64,000 nucleotides of DNA from Rothia kristinae NBRC 15354 (lineage in GTDB: Bacteria > Actinomycetota > Actinomycetes > Actinomycetales > Micrococcaceae): positions 48,606-112,605 of the forward strand of contig NZ_BCSM01000009.1 of NCBI RefSeq assembly GCF_001570865.1, written 5' to 3'. Below the pieces are notes generated by a model. That model was not told the origin of the DNA, did not search any database, and worked only from the letters and a program-made list of their open reading frames with translations. Position 1 is the first letter of the stretch; each line of letters opens with the position of its first letter. Positions 1-8,206 of this stretch are shown here, piece by piece. The translations under genes and the position numbers were made by a program.

Positions 1-598
1 CCGGGGCGGCGGGCTCATGGGCGGCGGCCTGCTCGGCGATCGAGCGGCGGGCGGCATCGGTGAGCTCCAGGCGCATCTTCCACAGCTCGCGCACCGCGTG
101 CAGCCCGAGGTCCTTGGCCAGCTGCACGGCGGCCAGGGGCGCGGAGTACTCCCGGGAGTCCCCGGCCAGCCCCGAGCCGTGCACCCAGGCGCGGTAGCGG
201 GGCAGGTCCTCGCCGAGGCCCTCCTCGCCCAGGGCGGTCTCCAGCAGGGCCCGGCCGAGCCCGGCGCCGCGTCGATCGGGGGCGACGACGGCCTCCAGCG
301 TGCCGGTGGACTCCTCGTCCTGCGGGTCCGGGGCGGTGGCCACGGCCGCGGCGAGCGCCTGCCCGTCCTCCTCGGCGATGACCAGCAGGATCCGCTCGGC
401 GTCGTCGCGGGCGGCCCGGCGCAGCTGCACGAGGGTCTGCTCGGAGAAGGGGGCGGCGCCGTCGTGCTCGCGGGCCTGCTCGGCCAGGCGCTCGACGGCG
501 CGCACGCGCTCGGGAGTCGGGGCGAGGACCGCGGGGTGCGGCTGCCCGCTGGGGGTCTGGGAGGGGTTCTGGGTGTGCAGCTCGGCGGAAGTGGACAC
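1..598 (-). CDS. mshD: Mycothiol synthase MshD (GNAT acetyltransferase), 3' end outside the window
   Basis: This gene reads on the minus strand from a GTG at 598 and leaves the window before its stop, so only about 199 codons are visible. The translation has a GNAT acetyl-CoA-binding stretch, VVAPDRRGAGLGRALLE, followed by RYRAWVHG and then LAKDLGLHAVRELWKMRLEL, the spacing and wording typical of MshD. MshD carries out the last step of mycothiol synthesis, acetylating Cys-GlcN-Ins with acetyl-CoA in the cytosol. MshD has two GNAT-like halves and about 300 residues; what is seen is the N-terminal half plus the start of the second. The start follows only a weak purine-rich site. A GlnR-type gene lies nearby on the same strand, as in mycobacteria, which supports the call. 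A different GNAT enzyme is less likely. Confidence 0.8.
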   Translation of the reverse strand, partial: MSTSAELHTQNPSQTPSGQPHPAVLAPTPERVRAVERLAEQAREHDGAAPFSEQTLVQLRRAARDDAERILLVIAEEDGQALAAAVATAPDPQDEESTGTLEAVVAPDRRGAGLGRALLETALGEEGLGEDLPRYRAWVHGSGLAGDSREYSAPLAAVQLAKDLGLHAVRELWKMRLELTDAARRSIAEQAAAHEPAAP

Positions 599-816
599 GT
601 GGACGTTCCCGTTTCTCTCGCGGCCAGGATCGCGCCGCGCACGCGCGACGACTGCTCCCAGTCTACTGCCCGCCCGGTGCGACGGCGCAGACGTCGTTCC
701 GACGGTGCGCGCTCGTCGTCCGGCGGCAATGCGCGGGAAACACGCGGCTCCTAGGCTCGCCATACGCCGCGCCGGACCCGCCCCGGGACGACCTCCGGCA
801 CGAAGAAGGGCCCGCC

Positions 817-2289
817 ATGACCGTCACCTCCGCCCGCATCACCCCCGTCTCCGACGCCTGCGGGCAGGCCGATCCCGCGCCCGGTGCGGATCCGGGCCGG
901 ACCTCGGAGATCGACACTCTGGGGATCGACACCCAGGAGATCGCCGCCCAGCATCGGGATCACGTGCTGCAGTCCTGGTCCGTCTCCGGGGGCCCGGTGC
1001 ACACCATCACCCGGGCGGAGGGGATCTGGCTGTGGGATGAGACCGGTCGGCGGATCGCGGACATGTCCTCGCTGATGGTCTGCGCCAACCTCGGCCACGG
1101 CCACCCCCGCATCGCCGAGGCGATCGCCGAGCAGGCCCGCCGCTTCTGCTTCATGTCCCCCGCCTTCGCCACCGAGCCCAAGTCTCGGCTGGCCGCGCGC
1201 CTGGTCGCCCTGGCCGGGCGGGAGCACTTCGCCCGGGTGATGTTCACCAACGGCGGGGCGGAGTCCAACGAGCACGCGCTGCGCATCGCCCGCACCGTCA
1301 CGGGCCGGACCAAGGTCTTCTCCAGCTACCGCAGCTACCACGGGGCCACGGCCGGGGCCGCGCAGGCCACCGGGGACTGGCGCCGGCTCGGGGCCGAGCA
1401 GGGCGCGGGCGCGGGCTTCGTGAAGTTCCTGTCCCCGCACCCGTACCAGGACGGCTGGTCCGGCGAGGCTGCGGACGCCGCGGCCACGGAGCGGGCCCTG
1501 GCGGATCTGGAGCGCCAGCTGCGCTTCGAGGGCCCGGAGACGGTCGCCGCGATCATCGTGGAGCCGGTGGTCGGGGCCAACGGCGTCATCATCCCGCCGG
1601 AGGGCTACCTGCCCGGGCTGCGGCGGCTGTGCGACCGGTACGGGATCCTGCTGATCTTCGACGAGGTGATGACCGGCTTCGGGCGCACCGGGACGATGTT
1701 CGCCTGGCAGGGCTTCGGCGTCGTGCCGGATCTGATGACCTTCGCCAAGGGCGTGGACAACGCGGCGGTGCCGCTGGGCGGGGTGCTGGTCTCCCGGGAG
1801 ATCGCCCGGTTCTTCGAGGAGCACCCGCTGCCCGGCGGGCTCACCTACTCCGGGCACACCCTCGCGTGCGCCGCGGCCAACGCGGCCCTGGACGCCTACG
1901 AGCAGTACGGGGTGCTGGAGCACGTGGCGCAGACCGCCCCGGTGCTCGCGGACTTCCTGGACCGGATGGCCCGGGAGCACGAGTGCGTGGGCCAGGTGCG
2001 CCACCTCGGGATGTTCGCCGCGGTGGAGCTGGTCTCGGACCGGGAGGCCCGCACCCCGCTGGTGGGGTACCGGTCTTCGGACCCGGTGATGAAGCGGATC
2101 ATCGGTCGGCTGTACGACCGGGGCTTCAGCACCTTCGGGCGGGAGAACACCCTGCACGTCAGTCCGCCCCTGACGATCACCACCCAGGAGCTGGAGCAGG
2201 TCCTGCCGATCCTCGACGAGGTGCTCGGCTGGGTGGACCGCGAGATGCTGCCGGCCCGGCGGGCCGCGGCGAAGGATATGGAGGACTGA
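817..2289 (+). CDS. Class III PLP-dependent aminotransferase
   Basis: The 490-residue protein is a fold-type I class III (omega) aminotransferase. Visible landmarks are the substrate/cofactor region MFTNGGAESNEHALRIAR near residue 145, IIVEPVVGANGVIIPPEGYL, the cofactor-pyridine aspartate in LLIFDEVMTGFGRTG, and the Schiff-base lysine in TFAKGVDNAAVPLGGV near residue 311. It resembles taurine:pyruvate and related omega-aminotransferases, but the true amino donor cannot be read from sequence. The first 50 residues are a poorly conserved extension. A -10-like TAGGCT at 752-757 and a purine-rich GAAGAAGGG before the ATG suit expression from the 218-bp divergent gap shared with mshD. No pathway partner is adjacent. 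Family assignment is firm; substrate is unknown. Confidence 0.85.
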   Translation: MTVTSARITPVSDACGQADPAPGADPGRTSEIDTLGIDTQEIAAQHRDHVLQSWSVSGGPVHTITRAEGIWLWDETGRRIADMSSLMVCANLGHGHPRIAEAIAEQARRFCFMSPAFATEPKSRLAARLVALAGREHFARVMFTNGGAESNEHALRIARTVTGRTKVFSSYRSYHGATAGAAQATGDWRRLGAEQGAGAGFVKFLSPHPYQDGWSGEAADAAATERALADLERQLRFEGPETVAAIIVEPVVGANGVIIPPEGYLPGLRRLCDRYGILLIFDEVMTGFGRTGTMFAWQGFGVVPDLMTFAKGVDNAAVPLGGVLVSREIARFFEEHPLPGGLTYSGHTLACAAANAALDAYEQYGVLEHVAQTAPVLADFLDRMAREHECVGQVRHLGMFAAVELVSDREARTPLVGYRSSDPVMKRIIGRLYDRGFSTFGRENTLHVSPPLTITTQELEQVLPILDEVLGWVDREMLPARRAAAKDMED

Positions 2290-2337
2290 GCCGTGCCGGG
2301 CCGCGGGACGGGGCTGGGCGGATGCCGCGCCGTGGGC

Positions 2338-2350
2338 TATCTTCTGTGAT
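2338..2350 (+). promoter_or_regulatory. -10 box placing the mRNA start on the VanW-family ATG (leaderless candidate)
   Basis: TATCTT at 2338-2343 lies seven bases before the ATG at 2351, and there is no Shine-Dalgarno sequence between them. In actinobacteria a TANNNT box at this distance normally puts the transcription start at the start codon. The promoter would fall in the 61-bp gap after the aminotransferase gene. No convincing -35 element is seen. Confidence 0.45.
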
Positions 2351-3154
2351 ATGGCTCGCAGACTCTTCTCGGACATCTCCCCGCTGACGTATCAGATCGC
2401 GATCCAGCGGCAGCGCCTGCAGCGGCACCTGGCCGACCTGCCGCGGCGTCGGAGCTTCGCCGCGCCGCGCAGCGCCGAGGATCTGCCGACGCGGATCTAC
2501 GGGCACAACTCGCTGATCCGGCGTCGCCTGGGCAGCACGGAGCAGCACCTGCAGGAGGGCAAGGCCCGGTCCCTGGCCATCGCCGCCCCCCTGGTGGACG
2601 GGATCCTGATCCGGCCGGGGCAGACCTTCTCCTTCTGGCGGCTGGTGGGCAACCCCACCGCCGCCCGCGGCTTCCAGCCCGGGGTGGTCATCCAGGGGGA
2701 CCACGCGGAGTCGGGCATCGGCGGCGGGATGTGCCAGTTCACCAACCTGCTGCACTGGATGGCGCTGCACTCCGAGCTGACCATCACCGAGCACCACCAC
2801 CACTCCGGGCTGGACCTGTTCCCGGACTTCAAGCGCCAGATCCCCTACGGCACCGGGACCTCGATCATCTACAACTTCCTGGATTATCGGGTGCACAACG
2901 GCACGGACCGCACCCACCAGTTCCGGGTCGCCGTGGACGGGGAGCACCTGCGGGGCCAGCTGCGCGCGGAGCGGCCGGGGGAGTTCAAATACCACATCCT
3001 CGAGGAGGACGCGTACTTCTACGAGGACGCCGACGACGCCGGGGCCGCCCAGGTGCGTCGGCACAACGTCATCGTGCGCGAGACCCGCAGCCGACGCACC
3101 GGGGACACCATCGGGCGCGAGCGCCTCCTGGAGAACGACGCCCTGGTGTGCTAA
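2351..3154 (+). CDS. VanW family protein
   Basis: The 267-residue protein carries the VanW domain: FSFWRLVGNPTAARGFQPG near residue 97, then GIGGGMCQFTNLLHWMALHS, HHHHSGLDLFPDF, and a basic C-terminal segment with RRTGDTIGRERLLEN. VanW proteins were named from a vanB-type glycopeptide-resistance cluster, but their biochemical role is unknown and most, like this one, sit far from any vanHAX gene. No signal peptide or membrane segment is visible, so it should be cytosolic. It stands alone between the aminotransferase and convergent glnR. The ATG is chosen because it begins the conserved reading and matches a leaderless -10 signal. It should not be read as a resistance determinant. Confidence 0.85.
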   Translation: MARRLFSDISPLTYQIAIQRQRLQRHLADLPRRRSFAAPRSAEDLPTRIYGHNSLIRRRLGSTEQHLQEGKARSLAIAAPLVDGILIRPGQTFSFWRLVGNPTAARGFQPGVVIQGDHAESGIGGGMCQFTNLLHWMALHSELTITEHHHHSGLDLFPDFKRQIPYGTGTSIIYNFLDYRVHNGTDRTHQFRVAVDGEHLRGQLRAERPGEFKYHILEEDAYFYEDADDAGAAQVRRHNVIVRETRSRRTGDTIGRERLLENDALVC

Positions 3155-3218
3155 GACCGCGAGCTGGTGCGCGGGACCATCCTGGCCGCCAAACCCGGGG
3201 CCGCGAGCGGCTGAGCCG

Positions 3219-3905
3219 TCAGCCCTTCGGCGCGTGCATCGAGTAGCCGACGTTGCGCACCGTGGTGATCATCTGCTCGTGATCCGCCCCGAGCTTGGCC
3301 CGCAGGCGCCGGATGTGCACATCCACGGTGCGCGTGCCGCCGTAGTAGTCGTAGCCCCACACCTCGCTGAGCAGCTGGGCGCGGGTGAACACGTGCCCGG
3401 GGTTCTGCGCGAGGAACTTCAGCAGCTCGAACTCCTTGTACGTCAGGTTCAGCGGCTGCCCGTCGATCCGGGCGCTGTAGCCCGCCTCGTCCACGACGAC
3501 TGCCCCGCACCGGATCAGCTCCGCGGCGGGAGCGGGGGCGGGGGTGGGGCTGCGACGGGCGCCCAGCAGGAGGCGCAGCCGCGCCTCGGCCTCGGCCGGG
3601 CCGGCGTCGGGCAGCAGGAAGTCGTCCACGGGCCACTCGGGGGTCACCGCGCTGAGCGTGCCCTCCGTGAGCACCGCCAGGATCGGCAGCTCGGGGGCCT
3701 GGGCGCGCAGCAGCCGGGCGGCGTTGCGCGCCTGCAGCACCTGCGCGCGGGCATCCAGCAGCAGCAGGTCCGGGCCGTGGCGTCGGATGGAGTCCAGGCT
3801 CGTCCCCAGGCCCACGCGGTGCACGTCATGGGCGAGCAGCTCCAGGGCGGGCAGGGCCGCCGCGGCCTGCTCGGCGGTGTCGCTGAGGACGAGGATCTGG
3901 GACAC
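3219..3905 (-). CDS. glnR: GlnR-type orphan response regulator (OmpR/PhoB winged-helix)
   Basis: The gene is read from a GTG at 3905 that follows GGAAGGAAG at good spacing; upstream codons in frame have no ribosome site. The 228-residue product has a receiver-like half with LLLLDAR and VLTEGTLSAVTPEW, then a winged-helix effector domain with LNLTYKEFELLKFLAQNPGH, AQLLSEVWGYDYYGGTRTVD and TVRNVGYSM. This matches actinobacterial GlnR, the global regulator of nitrogen assimilation (glnA, amtB, nirBD in other species), rather than a kinase-paired regulator: no histidine kinase gene is nearby. GlnR receiver domains keep the central Asp but are thought not to depend on phosphorylation. mshD lies downstream on the same strand, separated by two opposite-strand genes. 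Confidence 0.85.
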   Translation of the reverse strand: MSQILVLSDTAEQAAAALPALELLAHDVHRVGLGTSLDSIRRHGPDLLLLDARAQVLQARNAARLLRAQAPELPILAVLTEGTLSAVTPEWPVDDFLLPDAGPAEAEARLRLLLGARRSPTPAPAPAAELIRCGAVVVDEAGYSARIDGQPLNLTYKEFELLKFLAQNPGHVFTRAQLLSEVWGYDYYGGTRTVDVHIRRLRAKLGADHEQMITTVRNVGYSMHAPKG

Positions 3906-4115
3906 GGAGGCTTCCTTCCCTCGGTCACGGGTGCGGGATGCGACCGCGTCTGTGCGGACGAGCACAGTATAGGCCGATGGCGCGGGGACCCGGCGCGCCC
4001 CCGACGTCGGCCACGGCGCCCGGTAGACTCGGCACCGTCCGCCCTCGGGCGCCGCCAGGCCCGTGCCGGCCCCGCGCCGTCGCCCGCCCCGATCGACTCA
4101 GGAGGCCCGCCCGCC

Positions 4116-4805
4116 GTGACCCCGTCAGCGACTCCCACCCGCGGTGAGCGGCTGCGCAGCGCCGGGCGCTCCGGCCCCTCCCGCTACCGGCTCGTCGCCG
4201 GATCCGCCGTCCTGGGCCTGGCCGTCTCCCTGCTGTGCGCGGTGTGGGCCCCGCAGGCCTCCGCGGTGGCCACCGTCGTGATGGTCCTGGTCATCGCGTG
4301 GGGGTGGCCGGCAGCCTCCGGGGTGGCCCAGCAGCGCGGCGGGGAGGTGGTGCCGGTGCACACCGGGATCATCGGCGCCAGCGGCTTGGCGGCCTGCGCG
4401 GTCGTGCTGCTGACGGCCTCGGCCTCGCTGGTGACGCTGCTGCCGGCCGTCGTCGCCGTGGGGGTGCTGGCCTGCTTCATCGGGGAGCTGGTGCGCGGGG
4501 AGGGGGCGCCCGCCCGGCTGGAGTCCGTGATCTCCGCGGTGACCGGGGTGCTGGCCGCGGTCAGCTCCGCCGGGTGGATCGCGATGGCCCTGGTGCACGA
4601 GCAGACCCGGGCCGGGTGGGCCGTGTGGGTCTGCGGCGCGGTGATCGCGGTGCTGATCGCCGGGGTCGGCGTCCGGCTGATCGCGGCGGGGCCTGCGGAT
4701 GGCCCGCGGCGCGGGGCCGTGACCCTCGGGCTGGTGCCGGTCGCGTTCTTCGGGATCCTGGGCTGCGCCGGAACCTTCCTGCTGCTGCGCGTGGTAGCTT
4801 GGTGA
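4116..4805 (+). CDS. Multi-pass membrane protein of unknown function
   Basis: The GTG at 4116 follows AGGAGG (4100-4105) at ten bases and is the best start, although the frame stays open far upstream. The 229-residue product starts with a short basic segment (GERLRSAGRSGPSRYR) and then consists of about seven hydrophobic segments rich in Ala, Val, Leu and Gly, separated by short loops, so it should span the cytoplasmic membrane. I recognise no catalytic or transport motif. Its stop lies two bases before the ATG of the 36-residue membrane peptide gene, suggesting co-transcription. The gap to divergent glnR probably holds promoters for both directions. It may be a species- or family-restricted membrane protein. 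Confidence 0.7.
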   Translation: MTPSATPTRGERLRSAGRSGPSRYRLVAGSAVLGLAVSLLCAVWAPQASAVATVVMVLVIAWGWPAASGVAQQRGGEVVPVHTGIIGASGLAACAVVLLTASASLVTLLPAVVAVGVLACFIGELVRGEGAPARLESVISAVTGVLAAVSSAGWIAMALVHEQTRAGWAVWVCGAVIAVLIAGVGVRLIAAGPADGPRRGAVTLGLVPVAFFGILGCAGTFLLLRVVAW

Positions 4806-4807
4806 CC

Positions 4808-4918
4808 ATGATCATGGCACTCGAGATCTTCTTCCTGTCCCTGCTGGGCCTGGCCTCCCTGGGCATCGCGGGCTCCGCGGTCCTCGTGGTGGCCCGGCTG
4901 TTCAAGGGCCAGAAGTGA
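4808..4918 (+). CDS. Small single-span membrane peptide (36 aa)
   Basis: This short frame begins two bases after the stop of the preceding membrane-protein gene and encodes 36 residues: MIMALEIFFLSLLGLASLG, then a hydrophobic stretch, ending VVARLFKGQK. It is almost entirely one hydrophobic helix followed by a short basic tail, the layout expected of a single-span peptide with its C-terminus in the cytosol. An in-frame ATG two codons later is an alternative start. Tight spacing, a clean membrane-peptide composition and an immediate downstream terminator (4948-4989) support a real gene. Function is unknown; it could be an accessory subunit of its membrane-protein neighbour, which is inference only. 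Confidence 0.6.
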   Translation: MIMALEIFFLSLLGLASLGIAGSAVLVVARLFKGQK

Positions 4919-4947
4919 CCCATCGACGCTGACCGCCGCGGCGGTCG

Positions 4948-4989
4948 CGCGAACGGGCCCCGGGCACTGCCGCCCGGGGCCCGTTCGCG
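4948..4989 (+). terminator. Strong hairpin after the membrane-peptide gene
   Basis: A perfect 18-bp inverted repeat, CGCGAACGGGCCCCGGGC, with a six-base loop. There is no T tract, which is common for GC-rich actinobacterial terminators. It separates the membrane-protein pair from the FABP gene. Confidence 0.65.
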
Positions 4990-5027
4990 TCCGAGGGAAA
5001 GCCCGCGCGGGCCTGAGGCTGCGCGCC

Positions 5028-5039
5028 TAGGATGGGGCC
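5028..5039 (+). promoter_or_regulatory. -10 box giving a leaderless FABP mRNA
   Basis: TAGGAT at 5028-5033 ends six bases before the ATG at 5040, with no Shine-Dalgarno sequence between. The expected transcription start coincides with the A of the ATG. The box immediately follows the terminator of the previous unit, so this is the natural promoter of the FABP-ygfZ pair. Confidence 0.5.
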
Positions 5040-5660
5040 ATGGCTATCGAGATCCCCTCAGACATGACTCCCGAGCTCGTCCCCTTCGCCTGGCTGCTCG
5101 GCCAGTGGGAGGGCGTGGGCGTGCTCGGCTACGGCCAGGACGTCCCCGATCGGCAGTTCGGGCAGATCGTCTCCTTCACCCAGTCCGGCCTGCCGTTCAT
5201 CGAGTACCGCGCCGAGTCCTACCTGCTGGACGAGGAGGGGCAGCGCACCCGCCCCATCAGCGTGGAGACCGGCTTCTGGCAGCTGGGCCGGAAGCTGCAG
5301 GAGGGCGACCTCGGCCCCGGGCTCATCCCCGGCGCGGCCGAACCGACTCTGGCCACCGCCGCGGACGTGGAGAGGCTGCGCCGAGAGGAGGGCGGCTTCG
5401 AGATCACCGCGAACATCAACCACCCCGGCGGGGTCAGCGAGCTGTACGTGGGCGTCATCGACGGGCCCCGCATCCAGATGGCCACCGACGCCGTGATGCG
5501 GGCCGAGGGAGCCAAGGAGTACACCGCCGCCTCCCGGATGTACGGGCTGGTCAACGGCGAGCTGATGTGGGCCTGGGACATGGCCGCCCTCGGGCACGAG
5601 ATGGCCTCCCACGCCTCCGCGCGCCTGCGCCGCACGGACGCGGCCGAGGTGGTGCGGTGA
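5040..5660 (+). CDS. Nitrobindin-like FABP family protein (THAP4-like heme-binding domain)
   Basis: The 206-residue protein matches the bacterial FABP-like/nitrobindin family. It has the N-terminal GQWEGVGVLGYG (GxWxGxG motif) near residue 26, a beta-barrel pattern with FIEYRAESYLLDE and ETGFWQLG, and the conserved C-terminal half with YTAASRMYGLVNGELMWAWDMAALG. Members bind heme in a ten-stranded barrel and some isomerise peroxynitrite to nitrate; heme binding here is expected, not shown. The internal segment around residues 95-118 (LIPGAAEPTLATAADVERLR) is more variable. Its stop overlaps the ygfZ start (GTGA at 5657-5660), so the two are translated together, as in other actinobacteria. Confidence 0.85.
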   Translation: MAIEIPSDMTPELVPFAWLLGQWEGVGVLGYGQDVPDRQFGQIVSFTQSGLPFIEYRAESYLLDEEGQRTRPISVETGFWQLGRKLQEGDLGPGLIPGAAEPTLATAADVERLRREEGGFEITANINHPGGVSELYVGVIDGPRIQMATDAVMRAEGAKEYTAASRMYGLVNGELMWAWDMAALGHEMASHASARLRRTDAAEVVR

Positions 5661-6847
5661 GTCCCGAACGCTCACCCCTGCTGGACCGGCACGGCGCGGT
5701 GCCGGCGGAGGCCCCGGACCAGGCGGTCCCCGCCCACTACGGCGACCCCCTGCGCGAACAGCGCCGCCTGGCCCGCTCCACCCCCGCCTCCCCGGTGCTG
5801 GTGGACTCATCCCACCTGGGCGTCGTCGAGGTGACGGGGCAGGACCGGGCCAGCTGGCTGACCACCCTGTCCTCCCAGGTGCTCACCGGCCTGCCCGCCG
5901 GGTCCTCCGCGGAGCTGGCCCTGCTCTCCGCGCAGGGGCGGCTCGAGTACGTCCCCCACGCGATCATCGGCGAGGACCGGATCCTGCTGATCGTGGAGCC
6001 GGGGCAGGAGCAGCCGCTGACGGCGTTCCTGGACTCGATGCGCTTCATGCTGCGGGTGCAGGTCCGGGCGGCCGCCGCGGACTGGGCCGTGGTGGGGCTG
6101 CGTGTGGACCCGCGGGATGCCGCCGTGCTGGCGCCGTTCCTGGCGCGCGCGGGCGAGTCCGGGCTGCCGCTGGTGTGGCGGGACCCGTGGCCCGGCGTCG
6201 TGCCCGGCGGCACCAGCTACGCCGCCGTCGCGGAGCACCCCGGGGCCCAGCGCACCTGGTACGAGGCCCTGGTGCCGCGCGAGCGGCTGCCGGAGCTGGC
6301 GGGCCTGGCCGAGGCGGACCCGGCGCCGCTGGGCTGGGCCGGGCTGTGGGCCGCGGAGGCCCTGCGCATCGAGGAGTGGCGCCCGCGCGCCGCCCGGGAG
6401 ATCGATGGGCGGGCCATCCCGCACGAGCTGGATCTGATGCGCACCGCCGTGCACCTGGCCAAGGGCTGCTACAAGGGCCAGGAGACCGTGGCCCGCGTGC
6501 ACAACCTGGGCCACCCGCCCCGGCGCCTGGCCTTCCTGGACCTGGACGGCTCGGAGCACACCCTGCCCGCTCTCGGCTCGCCGGTCTACGCGGAGGGTGG
6601 CACCCGTGCGGTGGGGCGGGTGACCTCCGCGGCCCTGCACCACGAGGCCGGGCCCATCGCCCTGGCCGTGCTCAAGCGCTCGGTGGACCCCGCCGCCGCC
6701 CTGCGGGTGGTGGATCCGGGGCAGCCCGGTGAGGACGGGGAGCCCGCGGAGACCGTCTACGCCGCGGCCCAGACCGTGATCGTGGACCCGGAGGCCGGGC
6801 AGGTGGCCGGCCGACGGCACCGCGCGGACTTCCTGCGCCAGCCGTGA
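5657..6847 (+). CDS. ygfZ: YgfZ/GcvT-family tetrahydrofolate-binding protein, Fe-S cluster repair
   Basis: The GTG at 5657 overlaps the stop of the FABP gene and gives 396 residues. The protein has the GcvT-like folate-binding fold and, near residue 270, the diagnostic YgfZ motif KGCYKGQE followed by TVARVHNLGHPPRRL. The cysteine in this motif is essential in studied homologues. YgfZ proteins use tetrahydrofolate to help maintain or repair iron-sulfur enzymes such as MiaB; they are not glycine-cleavage enzymes, and the true gcvT is at 22278. The first 40 residues are a weakly conserved lead-in ending near PASPVLVDSSHLGVVEV. The gene ends at a bidirectional terminator facing pfkA. Confidence 0.88.
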   Translation: MSPERSPLLDRHGAVPAEAPDQAVPAHYGDPLREQRRLARSTPASPVLVDSSHLGVVEVTGQDRASWLTTLSSQVLTGLPAGSSAELALLSAQGRLEYVPHAIIGEDRILLIVEPGQEQPLTAFLDSMRFMLRVQVRAAAADWAVVGLRVDPRDAAVLAPFLARAGESGLPLVWRDPWPGVVPGGTSYAAVAEHPGAQRTWYEALVPRERLPELAGLAEADPAPLGWAGLWAAEALRIEEWRPRAAREIDGRAIPHELDLMRTAVHLAKGCYKGQETVARVHNLGHPPRRLAFLDLDGSEHTLPALGSPVYAEGGTRAVGRVTSAALHHEAGPIALAVLKRSVDPAAALRVVDPGQPGEDGEPAETVYAAAQTVIVDPEAGQVAGRRHRADFLRQP

Positions 6848-6871
6848 TGTCCGGCTAGCCTGGCCGCACCG

Positions 6872-6930
6872 ACGACGACGGCCCGGCCGTCTCCCCTCGC
6901 GATGAGGGAGGACGGCCGGGCCGTCGTCGT
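6872..6930. terminator. Bidirectional terminator between ygfZ and pfkA
   Basis: An almost perfect inverted repeat: ACGACGACGGCCCGGCCGTC pairs with GACGGCCGGGCCGTCGTCGT, and the arm ends continue pairing into the loop (TCCC with GGGA). It lies between converging genes and can serve both strands. Confidence 0.75.
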
Positions 6931-6978
6931 GCTCGGCCGGGCGGCGTCGGTGGGCACCGGCGCCCGGCCGACGCGGGA

Positions 6979-8013
<1,035 letters not shown>

Positions 8014-8097
8014 GGTGGTCTCCTCGACTGATGGTTCGGATGGATTCGTCAACCGGAACCAGTCTAGCGAGCGGTTGCGTTTCTGTGGAGTCGGCAG

Positions 8098-8135
8098 AGG
8101 CCGTGGTTCCGTTGAATTCCGGGGAACCACGGCCT
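8098..8135 (-). terminator. Hairpin downstream of aspC
   Basis: AGGCCGTGGTTCC pairs perfectly with GGAACCACGGCCT across a 12-base loop. It lies about 70 bases after the aspC stop and upstream of the pfkA promoter region, so it probably ends aspC transcripts. No T tract is present. Confidence 0.6.
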
Positions 8136-8206
8136 CAGGGCGAGGGGAGTCACACTTCCGACATGTGGGTTCGTGTGGGAATCGGCGGTCGGCTCGGGTG
8201 GTGCGC

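Noticed and set aside
17..754. Long plus-strand open frame at the window start
   Set aside because: It is the antisense of the partial mshD gene; the minus-strand translation has a clear GNAT signature and the plus-strand product is low-complexity Gly/Arg/Ala.
2351..3154. VanW-family gene as vancomycin-resistance marker
   Set aside because: No vanHAX, vanRS or vanY gene nearby; family members are widespread without any resistance role.
5657..6847. Second gcvT (aminomethyltransferase)
   Set aside because: The KGCYKGQE motif marks YgfZ; true gcvT is at 22278 beside gcvP.
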